Below are positions 46,028 through 55,681 of a DNA stretch of 64,000 nucleotides, piece by piece (position 1 is the stretch's first letter; each line of letters starts with the position of its first letter). The stretch spans positions 1 through 64,000 of the forward strand of contig DAORKJ010000005.1 in assembly GCA_035439505.1 (NCBI GenBank), written 5' to 3'. The stretch comes from UBA7236 sp035439505. GTDB lineage: Bacteria > Bacteroidota > Bacteroidia > Chitinophagales > BACL12. Made by a program: the position numbers and the translations under genes. The notes below the pieces were generated by a model. It searched no databases. It was not told where the DNA came from and saw only the letters and a program-made list of their open reading frames with translations.

Positions 46028-48934
46028 TTAGTTTAATATGATTTTTTGAGTGGATAATATTTCGCCATTCATTACAGCGTTAAGCACATAGATACCTCTT
46101 GGGAGCTGTGAGCAGTTTATTGTGGGAGATGTTGTTTCCGGAATTTCTATAAGTAATCTGCCTTGTATATCAAAAAGTTGGAAACGAACTGATAAATCCA
46201 AACCTGACTCATTGTTAGGTGTATTTATTTGAAATTGTGTTGTTGCCGGATTTGGAAAAACGGTAAACTGCAATGGATTATCTTGGATATTTTCTACTAC
46301 TTCCGGTGTAGTTCCATAAAGTATGGTAACGATATCACGTTGTGAAGAGTTACCATAACTGCCTCCTGTCACATAAAAAGCATTTTCAAAGGCTATTAAT
46401 GTATTCGGTACATCTGAAAGATTATCCGGTCCATTATATAATTCTGTTGTATAAAGGGTACCGTCCGGAAGATACTGCAGGGTTAAATAATCATAATTTG
46501 TATATCCGGTGGTACCATTGTCGGTTTGCCCTGTAATTATAATATTATTATTAGCATCGATAGTAGCTTCACTGGCGTCATCATTCAATTCATTTTCAAA
46601 GGTTTGTTCCCATAACAATTCGCCTGTATTGTCAAACTTTAAAATAGTAATGTCTCCGTTCAAAGTTAATAATGCAGTATCCGGAGCAGTTGTTGCCGCA
46701 ATAATGATATTGCCTTCATTGTCTGCATGTAAACTTTTAGTTTCATCATTACCATGTAAACCGGAGTCGTAGTGTTTTTGCCAATTTAATGTACCATTAT
46801 TGGAATAACATAAAATTGTAACATCTAAATCATGATTAGCGCTTGTTGTTTCTGCGCCAACATAAATATTATCTGATGCATCAATCCATAATGCTATGGC
46901 TTCGTCATCTCCATTACTTCTGTCAAAAGTTTTCACCCACTGCTGAACACCGGCTGCATTATATTTAATCAGAATAATATCACTTTGACCACCATTAGTA
47001 GTTTTTCCGGTAACATAAATATCGCCTCCGCCGGTAACAAATAATGCTTTTACATTATCATTACTATTGCCTGCGCCATTATATCTTTTTTCCCAAAGCA
47101 AATTACCAGTTGATGATAATTTTAAAGTAACTATGTCATCATTAGAAACTATAGTGGGGTCTTGATCACTGCGGCCAACAACATAAATATTGTTATCCGC
47201 ATCTAACTCAAGTGCAATTGCTTTATCTGTTTCATTGGCTAATGTATAGTTATAATTATAAGACCATAATGAATCGCCGGATGTGCTGTACTTTACAATC
47301 ATCATGTCATAACCTGTGCCACTGTTTTTCACAAACCCGGCTGCATAGATATTTCCTGCATTATCCAACTGAAGTGTTATTGCATCATCGGTGCTTTGTG
47401 TGTTGCTACTGCCATTTATCACATGTTGCCATTGCATAGTGCCTGATGCACCAATTTTCATCAGCAAAAAATTTCTGTCCTGCTCATAACCAAAAGTATA
47501 ACCTGCTAAATAAATATTATTGCTATTGTCTTTTTTTATCGCGTGTACATTATCTGCATTATCACCAATGCCATTGAAGTTATAATCCCATTGCAAAGCA
47601 CCTGCATTATTGAGTTTAATGGTTGCTGCATCTTTATTGGGAACTGCTTCGCTATAACCCGCTACATAAATATTACCGGTTCCGTCAACTGCTAATGATT
47701 TGGCATTATCATTTGTGCCGCTTCCATCAAATGTTGTGGACCATTGTAATGTACCTGCTGTATTATATTTTAAAACAACAAAGTCGTTCTTTATTAGGGC
47801 ACTTGCATCCATATCGGTACTTCCGCAAATAATAATATTCCCACTGTTGTCAAATTGTAATCCTGATGGAATGTCGTCACCGGTTGCAGTGCCACCATAT
47901 GTTTGTGCAAACTGTTGAACACCCAAGCTATTATACTTAACTGTTAGGATATCATAATTAACCCCAATAGCAGACGCGTTAACATCACTTTGTCCGGTCA
48001 CATAAATGTTGCCGCTATTATCTAAACCAATATGTGTTGCGCGGTCGTCATCTACATAATCAAAAATACTTTGCCATATTTCTACACCGGCATTATCATA
48101 ACACACAGTTGCATAATCGTAATTATCCCCATTAGTACTTCTACCTGTAATATAAATACGGTTATTGGCAGTGTTACATACTATTGCAGTTGCTCTGTCG
48201 TTGTGTGTGCGGTCAAAATATTTTTTCCATAATTCTGTTCCAGTGCTGCCATCATATTTAACTGTGAAATAATCATCATCATTTCCGTTAAACGACCTTC
48301 CGGTAACAACCACATCATTTTCAGTATTCAATGTAATTGCTGAAGGGCGATCATTGCTGTTACCTAAACCATTGGTTCGTTTAGCCCACTGTTGAATCCC
48401 TGAAGAATTATATTTAATAATTAAAAAATCGTCGTTATTATTTAATGTTTCATCTTTATCACTCTGACCTGCTATATAAATATTTCCATCTGCGTCAGTT
48501 ATTACAGCATTGCTCTGATCAAATTCATTTGATGTATAATTGTAAGTTACCTGCCATAATAATTCACCATTTCCTGCATATTTTAAAGTAATAATATCGT
48601 AACCTGTTCCACTGCCTTTTTGATATCCGGTTAATATGATATTGTTGTCTATGTCCAGCGTCATAGCAATTGCTTCATCAGGACCATTACCCGGACCATT
48701 AAAAATACGTGTCCAAGAAGTATCACCCGCGTTATTTAATTTGATTAATAATATGTCTTTGCTTAACTCGGGATTTATAGTATAACCAGATTGATAGGTA
48801 TTGCCTGAAGCATCAACTTTAATGGAATTAAACACATCACTAAAATCACCCTGCCCATTGTAGGTGTTTGTCCATTGTCCATCAGCCATAATAAAACTTG
48901 TAACAAGGCTGATTGTAAATAATATTTTTTTCAT
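46028..48934 (-). CDS. Large T9SS-exported SBBP beta-propeller repeat protein, operon leader
   Basis: 968 aa. The signal peptide (1-19, FIMADGQ) is followed by about 16 SBBP-type repeats in two matching halves joined near residue 450, and a type A T9SS sorting domain at about 890-968 (VFPNPATTQFQIN, GIYVLNAV). Repeat order is shared with the 1,049-aa protein at 34268, so the two are paralogues that diverged after the internal duplication. It lacks the Ig-like domain. A promoter box sits 32 bp upstream. It is the first gene of the tight eight-gene operon and is 27 bp from the next. A surface-adhesive or binding role is inferred. Confidence 0.8.
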   Translation of the reverse strand: MKKILFTISLVTSFIMADGQWTNTYNGQGDFSDVFNSIKVDASGNTYQSGYTINPELSKDILLIKLNNAGDTSWTRIFNGPGNGPDEAIAMTLDIDNNIILTGYQKGSGTGYDIITLKYAGNGELLWQVTYNYTSNEFDQSNAVITDADGNIYIAGQSDKDETLNNNDDFLIIKYNSSGIQQWAKRTNGLGNSNDRPSAITLNTENDVVVTGRSFNGNDDDYFTVKYDGSTGTELWKKYFDRTHNDRATAIVCNTANNRIYITGRSTNGDNYDYATVCYDNAGVEIWQSIFDYVDDDRATHIGLDNSGNIYVTGQSDVNASAIGVNYDILTVKYNSLGVQQFAQTYGGTATGDDIPSGLQFDNSGNIIICGSTDMDASALIKNDFVVLKYNTAGTLQWSTTFDGSGTNDNAKSLAVDGTGNIYVAGYSEAVPNKDAATIKLNNAGALQWDYNFNGIGDNADNVHAIKKDNSNNIYLAGYTFGYEQDRNFLLMKIGASGTMQWQHVINGSSNTQSTDDAITLQLDNAGNIYAAGFVKNSGTGYDMMIVKYSTSGDSLWSYNYNYTLANETDKAIALELDADNNIYVVGRSDQDPTIVSNDDIVTLKLSSTGNLLWEKRYNGAGNSNDNVKALFVTGGGDIYVTGKTTNGGQSDIILIKYNAAGVQQWVKTFDRSNGDDEAIALWIDASDNIYVGAETTSANHDLDVTILCYSNNGTLNWQKHYDSGLHGNDETKSLHADNEGNIIIAATTAPDTALLTLNGDITILKFDNTGELLWEQTFENELNDDASEATIDANNNIIITGQTDNGTTGYTNYDYLTLQYLPDGTLYTTELYNGPDNLSDVPNTLIAFENAFYVTGGSYGNSSQRDIVTILYGTTPEVVENIQDNPLQFTVFPNPATTQFQINTPNNESGLDLSVRFQLFDIQGRLLIEIPETTSPTINCSQLPRGIYVLNAVMNGEILSTQKIILN

Positions 48935-48965
48935 CGTTTTGCGGTTAAGAGTTCGTTTGCAGTTT

Positions 48966-48994
48966 CAAAAGTATTGCGTGTATCTACATACAAA
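48966..48994 (-). promoter_or_regulatory. Bacteroidota promoter of the eight-gene operon
   Basis: On the minus strand a TTTG (48991-48994) and TACTTTTG (48966-48973) are separated by 17 bp, which fits the TTTG / TAnnTTTG arrangement. The element ends 32 bp before the ATG of the repeat protein. This is the best two-box promoter seen in the window. Confidence 0.6.
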
Positions 48995-49181
48995 AAGGAC
49001 AAAAACCTTTGTTTTCCGTTCAGTTATGGGCAACTTTCATAAAAAATATATGTATAAACAGATACTTTCCCTCTTAAACCCCTTGTTTTGTGCGGAAATG
49101 TTGGCCATCAGATGGGGACAGAAAAAGGCAGTTTTCACCAAATTGGTAACTATTTTACTTTGAAAAAGGTGAAAAAAAGGC

Positions 49182-49217
49182 AAAAAAAAATCGCCAAACC
49201 TTGCGGAATGGCGATTT
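49182..49217 (-). terminator. Rho-independent terminator of the AAA+ gene
   Basis: On the minus strand AAATCGCCA (49217-49209) pairs perfectly with TGGCGATTT (49196-49188), a 9-bp stem with a 12-nt loop, followed by a run of nine T. It lies 18 bp after the AAA+ stop. Confidence 0.9.
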
Positions 49218-49234
49218 ATGATACGTTTACTAGA

Positions 49235-51880
49235 TTAATTAGGATTCTTATTTCCTGTGCCTAGTTTGAAGCCAATGCTTTCTCTAACCGTGGTTTTTCC
49301 TTCAATGTCGATGCTGAAACTTTTCACATCATCAATGGTGACTGTTTTAATCATTTCAGGTGTGCGTTGCGCTGCAGGAATGCCGGCCATACGCAGGTTT
49401 TGGTGATGCACTATATCTGCCACCAGCTTACGCATAGTGCGCGCATTTCCGAAGTACTTATTTCTATTACTTACCAATTGTGTGATAAATGTTTTAAGGT
49501 GTGTTGCCGATTCTTCGTTCAGGAACAGGAATTCCTTATTCAAAAGATTTTCTGTAATCACAAATAATTCATCGCTTTGGTAATCTTCAAAATGGATAAA
49601 CTTATCGAAACGAGACTTTAATCCCGGGTTTGATTCCAGGAATTTCGCCATATTGTCAGTATACCCGGCAACAATAACGATAAATTCACCACGGTGATCT
49701 TCCATCCTTTTTAGTAATGTTTCAATTGCTTCGCGACCAAAATCATTCTCTCCACCCTGGCTTAAGGCATATGCTTCATCAATAAATAAACCACCACCCA
49801 TTGCTGCTTCAATCATGCTATCAGCTTTAATAGCGGTTTGACCAACATAACCCGCAACCATACCTTCGCGGTCAGTTTCAACTAAATGACCGCGTTCTAA
49901 AATTCCAAGGGCCTTAAATATTTTCACCAGAATTCGTGCAACAGTTGTTTTACCTGTTCCCGGATTTCCGGTAAATACTGTATGTAATGAAAATGATTTT
50001 TTTACATCGCGACCAATCTCCTTATAATAACGCACCAGCTTCACTGTTTCCTCAATCTCATTTTTTACATTCGCCATTCCGGTGAGCTCTTTTAATTGTG
50101 TCATGGCATCTTGCAATAACACTTCATCAATCGGTAAATCTACTTTTTTGGCAGAACCTAATCCGAAAATTTCCTCAACATCACTTAATATAATTGTACT
50201 CAAATCTTCTTTTGTTAAATCTTCCGGTTTTGCCGACTTCATTAAACGCAAAGCCATATTTTGTTTTGCCTCTTCAATAATGGAATTTACATAACGTGCA
50301 TTGCCAAATTTATTGTCGCGGTTCCGATAAGCTTCAACCACTTTCATGTAAACAAGATTACGAGCCTCTTCACTGATTAATACCCCTCGTTTATTACTAT
50401 CATAAGCGGCAATATCCATCAGTTCATCAGGATTATAATCAGGGAAATTAATTACCTGCGAAACACGTGAACTTAATCCCGGATTGGAATTTAAAAAATC
50501 GCGCATTTCTTTAGGATAACCCGCAAAAATAAATGCCACATCTCCGGGTCCGTCACTCATTTCTTTAATAATTACCTCAATTACTTCTTTTCCAAAATCT
50601 TTTCCGTCATCGCCACGATCGCTCAGCGCATAAGCTTCATCAATAAATAAAATACCACCGCGAGCGCGATCAATTGCCGCTTTAGTTTTTGGCGCTGTTT
50701 GCCCGATATATTCGGCAACTAAATCTACACGACCAACTTCTGTAACATCAGGTCGTTTTAGTAATCCCAGCGATTTATATATTTTTCCCAACATCCTTGC
50801 AACAGTTGTTTTTCCTGTTCCCGGATTGCCGGTAAATACCATGTTTAAATTTATTTTATTTTTTTCTTCGAACCCTTTTTCTTGTCTTATTTTTAAAAAC
50901 TTCAGATAAGTAGTGAGTTCGTTAATTTCATTTTTTACTGTTTGTAATCCGATTAAATCGTCTAACTCTTTTTTAGCCGCTTCGTAAGTTGCTTCATCTT
51001 GTTGTTCGGCTGCTATAGCATGCACTTCGTCACCTTGTGTAATGCTGGTTAACCACACGGGAGTGCCTGAAAGTTCAATGTCAGTTGTGCCAACTTCAAA
51101 TGGAACAATAGCAATAATATTATCCATAAATACGACTTCACAAGTGTATTTATCAGGATACCAGAAACCGGTTCCTTCTGCACCGTAACCAACATCCATT
51201 AATATGTTTTTTCTGCTGTCGTTCACGTGTTCAAACCAGTAACAAGCTCCTTTTAATTGGCGTGAATCATTATAGAAATAAAAATTTAATTCTAATGGAA
51301 AATATTTCTCATGACTTATTTTATTGGTAATATCTAACTCAATAGAAATATATTGTGCGGTATCTTTATTAAATGTAGTTAAATATTTTCTCTGTTCGCG
51401 AGGAAGTGTGCCTTTAGGGCTATTAAATAATTTAATGGCATTGATGTCAAAGTAGGGATTATTTGCTGAAGTTACCATACCATTATCGGTAATATAAAAA
51501 TAATTGGTACCAACAATTACATCATCCAAAAATACTTCCCATTTATAAGTGCCTTTTTTCCACCAGCCCGGATTGGGAGTTCCCCATCCTTCGCGAATCA
51601 TAATAATATTTTGGTCGGTTGTTACAACAATTTCCTTATCGATATTGCACATTTCTTTATTGTTGTAATATTCACTTGCTTTAATTTTTACTTTAGCTTT
51701 CCATTCGGTTTCATCAAATAAAATATTAAATAGTTGCAACTCAACATTCACGTAACAAACTTCCGATTCGTCGAATACAATGCGATAATTTTTTTGGTTG
51801 CCGAAAAAATTTTCAAGCGAACCATACACTTTCATTTCTTTAAACTTAAAGCGTTTTTTTTCTTCATTCTTCTTTGCCAT
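49235..51880 (-). CDS. Tandem AAA+ ATPase of the CbbX/SpoVK type with duplicated N-domain
   Basis: 881 aa, no signal peptide, so cytosolic. Residues about 18-130 and 150-263 look like a duplicated beta-rich domain, both ending in an EV..D.I....F motif after a W..G.Y or W.PDKY segment. Two AAA+ modules follow. The first has Walker A GNPGTGKTT at 351-359 and Walker B ILFIDEAY at about 410-417. The second has Walker A at 638-646 and Walker B GLFIDEAY at about 697-704. Both have NARY/NART sensor or arginine-finger-type regions (FGNAR). The SpoVK/CbbX/EccA group remodels proteins. The client is unknown. It is divergent from the PPK2 gene. Confidence 0.82.
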   Translation of the reverse strand: MAKKNEEKKRFKFKEMKVYGSLENFFGNQKNYRIVFDESEVCYVNVELQLFNILFDETEWKAKVKIKASEYYNNKEMCNIDKEIVVTTDQNIIMIREGWGTPNPGWWKKGTYKWEVFLDDVIVGTNYFYITDNGMVTSANNPYFDINAIKLFNSPKGTLPREQRKYLTTFNKDTAQYISIELDITNKISHEKYFPLELNFYFYNDSRQLKGACYWFEHVNDSRKNILMDVGYGAEGTGFWYPDKYTCEVVFMDNIIAIVPFEVGTTDIELSGTPVWLTSITQGDEVHAIAAEQQDEATYEAAKKELDDLIGLQTVKNEINELTTYLKFLKIRQEKGFEEKNKINLNMVFTGNPGTGKTTVARMLGKIYKSLGLLKRPDVTEVGRVDLVAEYIGQTAPKTKAAIDRARGGILFIDEAYALSDRGDDGKDFGKEVIEVIIKEMSDGPGDVAFIFAGYPKEMRDFLNSNPGLSSRVSQVINFPDYNPDELMDIAAYDSNKRGVLISEEARNLVYMKVVEAYRNRDNKFGNARYVNSIIEEAKQNMALRLMKSAKPEDLTKEDLSTIILSDVEEIFGLGSAKKVDLPIDEVLLQDAMTQLKELTGMANVKNEIEETVKLVRYYKEIGRDVKKSFSLHTVFTGNPGTGKTTVARILVKIFKALGILERGHLVETDREGMVAGYVGQTAIKADSMIEAAMGGGLFIDEAYALSQGGENDFGREAIETLLKRMEDHRGEFIVIVAGYTDNMAKFLESNPGLKSRFDKFIHFEDYQSDELFVITENLLNKEFLFLNEESATHLKTFITQLVSNRNKYFGNARTMRKLVADIVHHQNLRMAGIPAAQRTPEMIKTVTIDDVKSFSIDIEGKTTVRESIGFKLGTGNKNPN

Positions 51881-51974
51881 AATACAAATATCCTCGTTTA
51901 GGGAGGATGTAAATTTAGATATTTCTACGAATTGTCAAACGATTGAACCGGCTTCCTTATGAGATTGGTTTCAC

Positions 51975-51982
51975 TACATTTG
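51975..51982 (+). promoter_or_regulatory. -7 promoter element of the PPK2 gene (TACATTTG)
   Basis: This matches TAnnTTTG and lies 19 bp before the ATG of the PPK2 gene. The -33 box is not obvious. Confidence 0.45.
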
Positions 51983-52001
51983 CAGGGAGAAATACCTGAC
52001 T

Positions 52002-52751
52002 ATGACAAAAATTTCACTTGCTGCTGTTTCAACCCTTCCGCCAAACACCTACGATAAAGGTGATACCGAAGAGGCAACCGAAAAACTGATTGACGAACTG
52101 CGTGAATTACAAAATGTGTTATTTGCACAACAAAAATTTAGCCTTTTGGTGGTTTTGCAGGGAATGGATGCCAGTGGCAAGGATGGTGTTATTAAAGAAG
52201 TTTTTTCAGGGGTAAATCCAATGGGTTGTCATGTTCAGGGATTTAAAAAGCCAACAGAAGAAGAAATGGGCCACGATTTTTTATGGCGTATACATCGTAA
52301 TATGCCGGCAAAAGGAATGATTCAGATTTTCAACCGCTCTCATTATGAGGATGTTGTAATCCAAAAAGTCCATAAATGGGTTGATGATGATACCATTCAG
52401 CGCAGATACGAACATATCAATGCATTTGAAAAACTTATTCAGGAAAATGGCACCGTAATACTAAAATTCTATTTACATGTCAGCCGGAAAGAACAGCTTG
52501 AACGCCTTCAAGAACGCCTTTCTGACCCCCGAAAAATGTGGAAATACAATGCTAACGATATAGAAGAGAGTAAACGCTGGGACGAATACATGGAAGCTTA
52601 CGAAGCGGCTTTTAACAAATGCAGCCCCGAAATTCCCTGGACTATTGTTCCATCTGACAAAAACTGGTACAAGGAATATCTCATCGCAAAAAAAATTGTG
52701 GAAGCCTTGAAAGCACTGGATTTGAAGTATCCTGAGCTGCCGACTAAATAA
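52002..52751 (+). CDS. Polyphosphate kinase 2 (PPK2) family protein
   Basis: A 249-aa cytosolic enzyme that transfers phosphate between polyphosphate and nucleotides. The Walker A-like GMDASGKDG lies near residue 55, the lid Arg cluster in RIHRNMPAKG near 93, and FNRSHYEDVV near 107. It is short and single-domain, as in class I/III PPK2 enzymes. Whether it favours AMP or ADP phosphorylation cannot be told. It stands alone, with its own promoter-like box. Confidence 0.9.
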   Translation: MTKISLAAVSTLPPNTYDKGDTEEATEKLIDELRELQNVLFAQQKFSLLVVLQGMDASGKDGVIKEVFSGVNPMGCHVQGFKKPTEEEMGHDFLWRIHRNMPAKGMIQIFNRSHYEDVVIQKVHKWVDDDTIQRRYEHINAFEKLIQENGTVILKFYLHVSRKEQLERLQERLSDPRKMWKYNANDIEESKRWDEYMEAYEAAFNKCSPEIPWTIVPSDKNWYKEYLIAKKIVEALKALDLKYPELPTK

Positions 52752-52938
52752 ATTGGGATGATTGTACAATACCGTTTGTTAACATCTGGATAAAAATGAT
52801 GCTTAGTTTGCTACTTTTCCCCCGACGTTATTGGTTTTCAGAAGGTTGCATCACTAAAAATTTTGTGTAAAAGTTTTGGAATTTGATTTGCAGCTTAGTA
52901 ATCTTGTAGTGTATTTTAAGGCTAAAAGTCTTTTTTCC

Positions 52939-54108
52939 GTGCGTTTATTTTCGAAATACACACATATATTGATGTTTTTCTGTTGCATCTGTTGCAGTGG
53001 AAAGGCCTTGTATGCTCAAATTGTGAGCGATTTCACTTTAAATGACGAATCCTGGAAAGTATATAATGAACCTGCCGGAGGGGCGCCTGTGCTTCCTATA
53101 AATTGGTCTGCTACAGGTGGTAATCCGGGTGGATATATTTCTGAAACTGATATTTCCATAGGCGCTTGGGGTTGGATAGCTCCGTCGGAGTTTAAAGGTG
53201 ATTTATCTGCATATTATGGTTGTAACCTATCTTACGATTTATATCAAAACACGTTTGCAGGTGATATGAGTAATTACTATGATGTCATGATTTTTAATAC
53301 CACCGGTGATACCATGGTATATAATTATCCCGACCTGAATGTTATTTATACATGGGTAAATAAGGTTGTTCCGCTTACAGATGTGGCAGGATGGAAATAT
53401 GGTGAATCAATTGGCGGTGGAGCTCCCGCCGCAACCGCAGCACAAATTTTAGCTATTTTGAGTGATGTAAGTAAAATCCGCATTAAAGCAGAATACTCAG
53501 GATTAACGTACGAAACTAATGGACTTGACAATGTTTTAATGTCCTGTGATTTACTTTTACCTGTTGAACTTCTTGAATTTAAAGCAGAAGTTGCCGGCAT
53601 TGGTCAGTCGAAACTTACCTGGACCACCGCAAGCGAAAACAATTGCAGCGGATTTCAAGTTGAAAAAAGTATAAATTTCACAGAATTTGACTCTATCGGA
53701 TTTGTTCCGGGTAACGGCACAACTACCAATATCCATACTTATGATTTTTACGATAACAATTTCACTACATCAGCCTATTATAGGATAAAAGAAGTAAATG
53801 AAGAGGGAAGGATGTTTAGTTCGGATATCGTTTATCTCAAAAACGAAAACAGCAATATCGTTACAACTATGGTGTATCCCAACCCTACTTCCGATAATAT
53901 TATGTTGGTTGCTGATGATGTTAACCCTGTTTTACAATACATCATAACAGATTACGAAGGAAGAACATTATTGGGAGCTCCTGTTGACCCCTATACCGGA
54001 TTATTCAAAAAAAGCTTAAGTATGGCGCAATTTCCTTCCGGCATATATACTGTTACTTTTGTAAAGGCACAGGGCATTGATGCACAGCTTTTTACACTTA
54101 TTAAATAA
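52939..54108 (+). CDS. T9SS-exported protein with laminin B-like domain
   Basis: About 389 aa from GTG 52939 (RLFSKYTHIL). The open frame extends to TTG 52876, and ATG 52972 is another candidate. The signal peptide ends at LYAQ. Residues after it (SDFTLNDESWKVYNE..., GWIAPSEFKGDLSAYYG) resemble a laminin B (LamB-type) beta domain. A segment beginning LPVELLEFKAE (with TWTTASENNCSGF) precedes a type A T9SS sorting domain (VYPNPTSDNIML, PSGIYTVTFV). It is probably a surface or released binding protein. The exact start is uncertain. Confidence 0.72.
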   Translation: MRLFSKYTHILMFFCCICCSGKALYAQIVSDFTLNDESWKVYNEPAGGAPVLPINWSATGGNPGGYISETDISIGAWGWIAPSEFKGDLSAYYGCNLSYDLYQNTFAGDMSNYYDVMIFNTTGDTMVYNYPDLNVIYTWVNKVVPLTDVAGWKYGESIGGGAPAATAAQILAILSDVSKIRIKAEYSGLTYETNGLDNVLMSCDLLLPVELLEFKAEVAGIGQSKLTWTTASENNCSGFQVEKSINFTEFDSIGFVPGNGTTTNIHTYDFYDNNFTTSAYYRIKEVNEEGRMFSSDIVYLKNENSNIVTTMVYPNPTSDNIMLVADDVNPVLQYIITDYEGRTLLGAPVDPYTGLFKKSLSMAQFPSGIYTVTFVKAQGIDAQLFTLIK

Positions 54109-54197
54109 TTATTGTCCCCAATTAGCCGATTTTGATGTAATTTGATGGTTTTTTAAGAAATTTCTAAACTTTTAAAACCGAACGAACAATTTCCTCG

Positions 54198-54205
54198 TAA
54201 ATTTG
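54198..54205 (+). promoter_or_regulatory. -7 promoter element of the ECF sigma gene (TAAATTTG)
   Basis: TAAATTTG matches TAnnTTTG and lies 20 bp before the TTG start of the sigma factor gene. Confidence 0.4.
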
Positions 54206-54225
54206 TCCAGTCATTAAAACCATAA

Positions 54226-54774
54226 TTGAATAACGCTTCGAACATACAGGCAAACGAAGAAGCACTCATAATAGGTTTACAAGCACAGGATTCTTCTGTA
54301 CTTAAAATCATTTATGAGAAATATGCTTCCGCACTATACGGTGTTATCACTCGTTTGGTTAATGACGACCATCTTGCAGAGGATGTTTTGCAGGAGGCGT
54401 TCTTGAAAATTTGGAATAATGCGGCTTCTTATGAAGCGGAAAAAGGCAGATTGTTTACCTGGATGATGAATATTTGCAGAAACGCAGCAATAGATAAACT
54501 GCGCAGCAAAGGTGTTAAAAACAGTAAACAAACATCAAGCGACGAAACGGTGCTGTTGGAAAATCCTACCAAAATTTATGATGATATCAAACCAGATACC
54601 ATCGGTTTAAAAGAACTGGTAGATAAACTCAAGCCCGAATGGAAGCAGTTGGTTGACCTTATTTATTTTAAAGGGTACACCCATCAGGAAGTTGCTGAAG
54701 AGCTGAATATGCCATTAGGGACGGTCAAAACAAGATTAAGAAGTGCAATAACAGAATTACGAAATATAATTTAA
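54226..54774 (+). CDS. ECF-type sigma-70 family RNA polymerase sigma factor
   Basis: A 182-aa alternative sigma factor. Region 2 holds DVLQEAFLKIWNN and RLFTWMMNICRNAAIDKLR, and region 4 holds the helix-turn-helix HQEVAEELNMPLGTVKTRLRSA. The start is TTG 54226, since no ATG or GTG precedes region 2 in frame. Its partner anti-sigma gene starts 14 bp after the stop, also with TTG. A typical pair of this sort controls an envelope-stress or nutrient regulon. The stimulus and targets are unknown. Confidence 0.9.
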   Translation: MNNASNIQANEEALIIGLQAQDSSVLKIIYEKYASALYGVITRLVNDDHLAEDVLQEAFLKIWNNAASYEAEKGRLFTWMMNICRNAAIDKLRSKGVKNSKQTSSDETVLLENPTKIYDDIKPDTIGLKELVDKLKPEWKQLVDLIYFKGYTHQEVAEELNMPLGTVKTRLRSAITELRNII

Positions 54775-54788
54775 TAAGAGCAAAAGCT

Positions 54789-55586
54789 TTGAATATCAAC
54801 GAATACATATCATCAGGAATACTGGAACTTTACGTTACAGGCGACCTAAGTCAGGCTGAAAGGCTTGAAGTAGAAGCGCTTGCAGCGAAACATCCGGAAA
54901 TTCGCAAAGAGCTCACTGCTATTGAAGAGGCGATGGAGAAATATGCTATGCTGCATGCCGTTGAACCTCCAGCTTCAACACTCAATACCATTTTAACCAA
55001 AATTGAACAAACGCAACAGCAAGAGGTTAAAGGCAAAATTGTACAAATGGCGTCGCAACCTAAAAATAATACCCTCCGATTATTAGCTTTCGCAGCCAGT
55101 ATCTTATTGTTTTTATCGGTTGCCACTAATATTTATTACTTCAATAAATACAAAACCGTAAGCAGCGAATTAGCTGATATTCGCGAAGACAATACTTTTA
55201 TGGCAGGAGAAATGGAAACGCTTAAGGCGAATTACCAAAATCTCGAATCAGAAGTCAATATTGTTAAAAATCCTGATTTTATCGCTATCACAATGAAAGG
55301 GTTACCTATAAGTCCGGCTTCCACCTCAGTAGTGTATTGGGATAAAGCCAATGGCGACTTGTATGTTAACGCCAACAATCTTCCTGCACCGGGCCTGGGA
55401 AAACAATATCAATTATGGGCCTTAAAAGACGGCAAACCTATTGATGCAGGTGTTTTCGATATCAACGGTAATATTCAGCAAATGAAACATATATCTGAAG
55501 CTGATGCTTTTGCAGTAACGCTTGAACCTGCCGGTGGAAGTGTAGCGCCAACGCTCGAATTGCTTTATGTTTATGCCGGCGTTTAA
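54789..55586 (+). CDS. Anti-sigma factor, RskA-like
   Basis: 265 aa from TTG 54789. The N-terminal about 80 residues bear the helical anti-sigma domain (EYISSGILELYVTGDLSQAE). One membrane segment lies at about 97-117 (RLLAFAASILLFLSVATN). The periplasmic part begins with a coiled coil and ends in an RskA domain (VYWDKANGDLYVNANNLP, GKQYQLWALKDGKP). It would hold the neighbouring sigma factor until a signal triggers its release or proteolysis. Its arrangement directly after the sigma gene is standard. Confidence 0.88.
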   Translation: MNINEYISSGILELYVTGDLSQAERLEVEALAAKHPEIRKELTAIEEAMEKYAMLHAVEPPASTLNTILTKIEQTQQQEVKGKIVQMASQPKNNTLRLLAFAASILLFLSVATNIYYFNKYKTVSSELADIREDNTFMAGEMETLKANYQNLESEVNIVKNPDFIAITMKGLPISPASTSVVYWDKANGDLYVNANNLPAPGLGKQYQLWALKDGKPIDAGVFDINGNIQQMKHISEADAFAVTLEPAGGSVAPTLELLYVYAGV

Positions 55587-55681
55587 CCATTTTATTTATT
55601 CGCTTATTTTACTTTAGCTGCACATCACAAATTTTCGGAATTTGTAGTACGAAAAGCATGTTTTTTCCCATTTCATTTTCC

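Larger units (their letters stand above)
48935..49234. other. Gene-free spacer between two minus-strand genes
   Basis: The 300-bp spacer holds the operon promoter (48966-48994) and the terminator of the upstream AAA+ gene (49182-49217). The short plus-strand frame at 48864-49163 has no start or family support, and I reject it as a gene. Confidence 0.6.

Noticed and set aside
48864..49163. Plus-strand frame of 99 aa upstream of the repeat operon
   Set aside because: It overlaps the operon promoter and the signal-peptide end of the SBBP gene, with no family resemblance.
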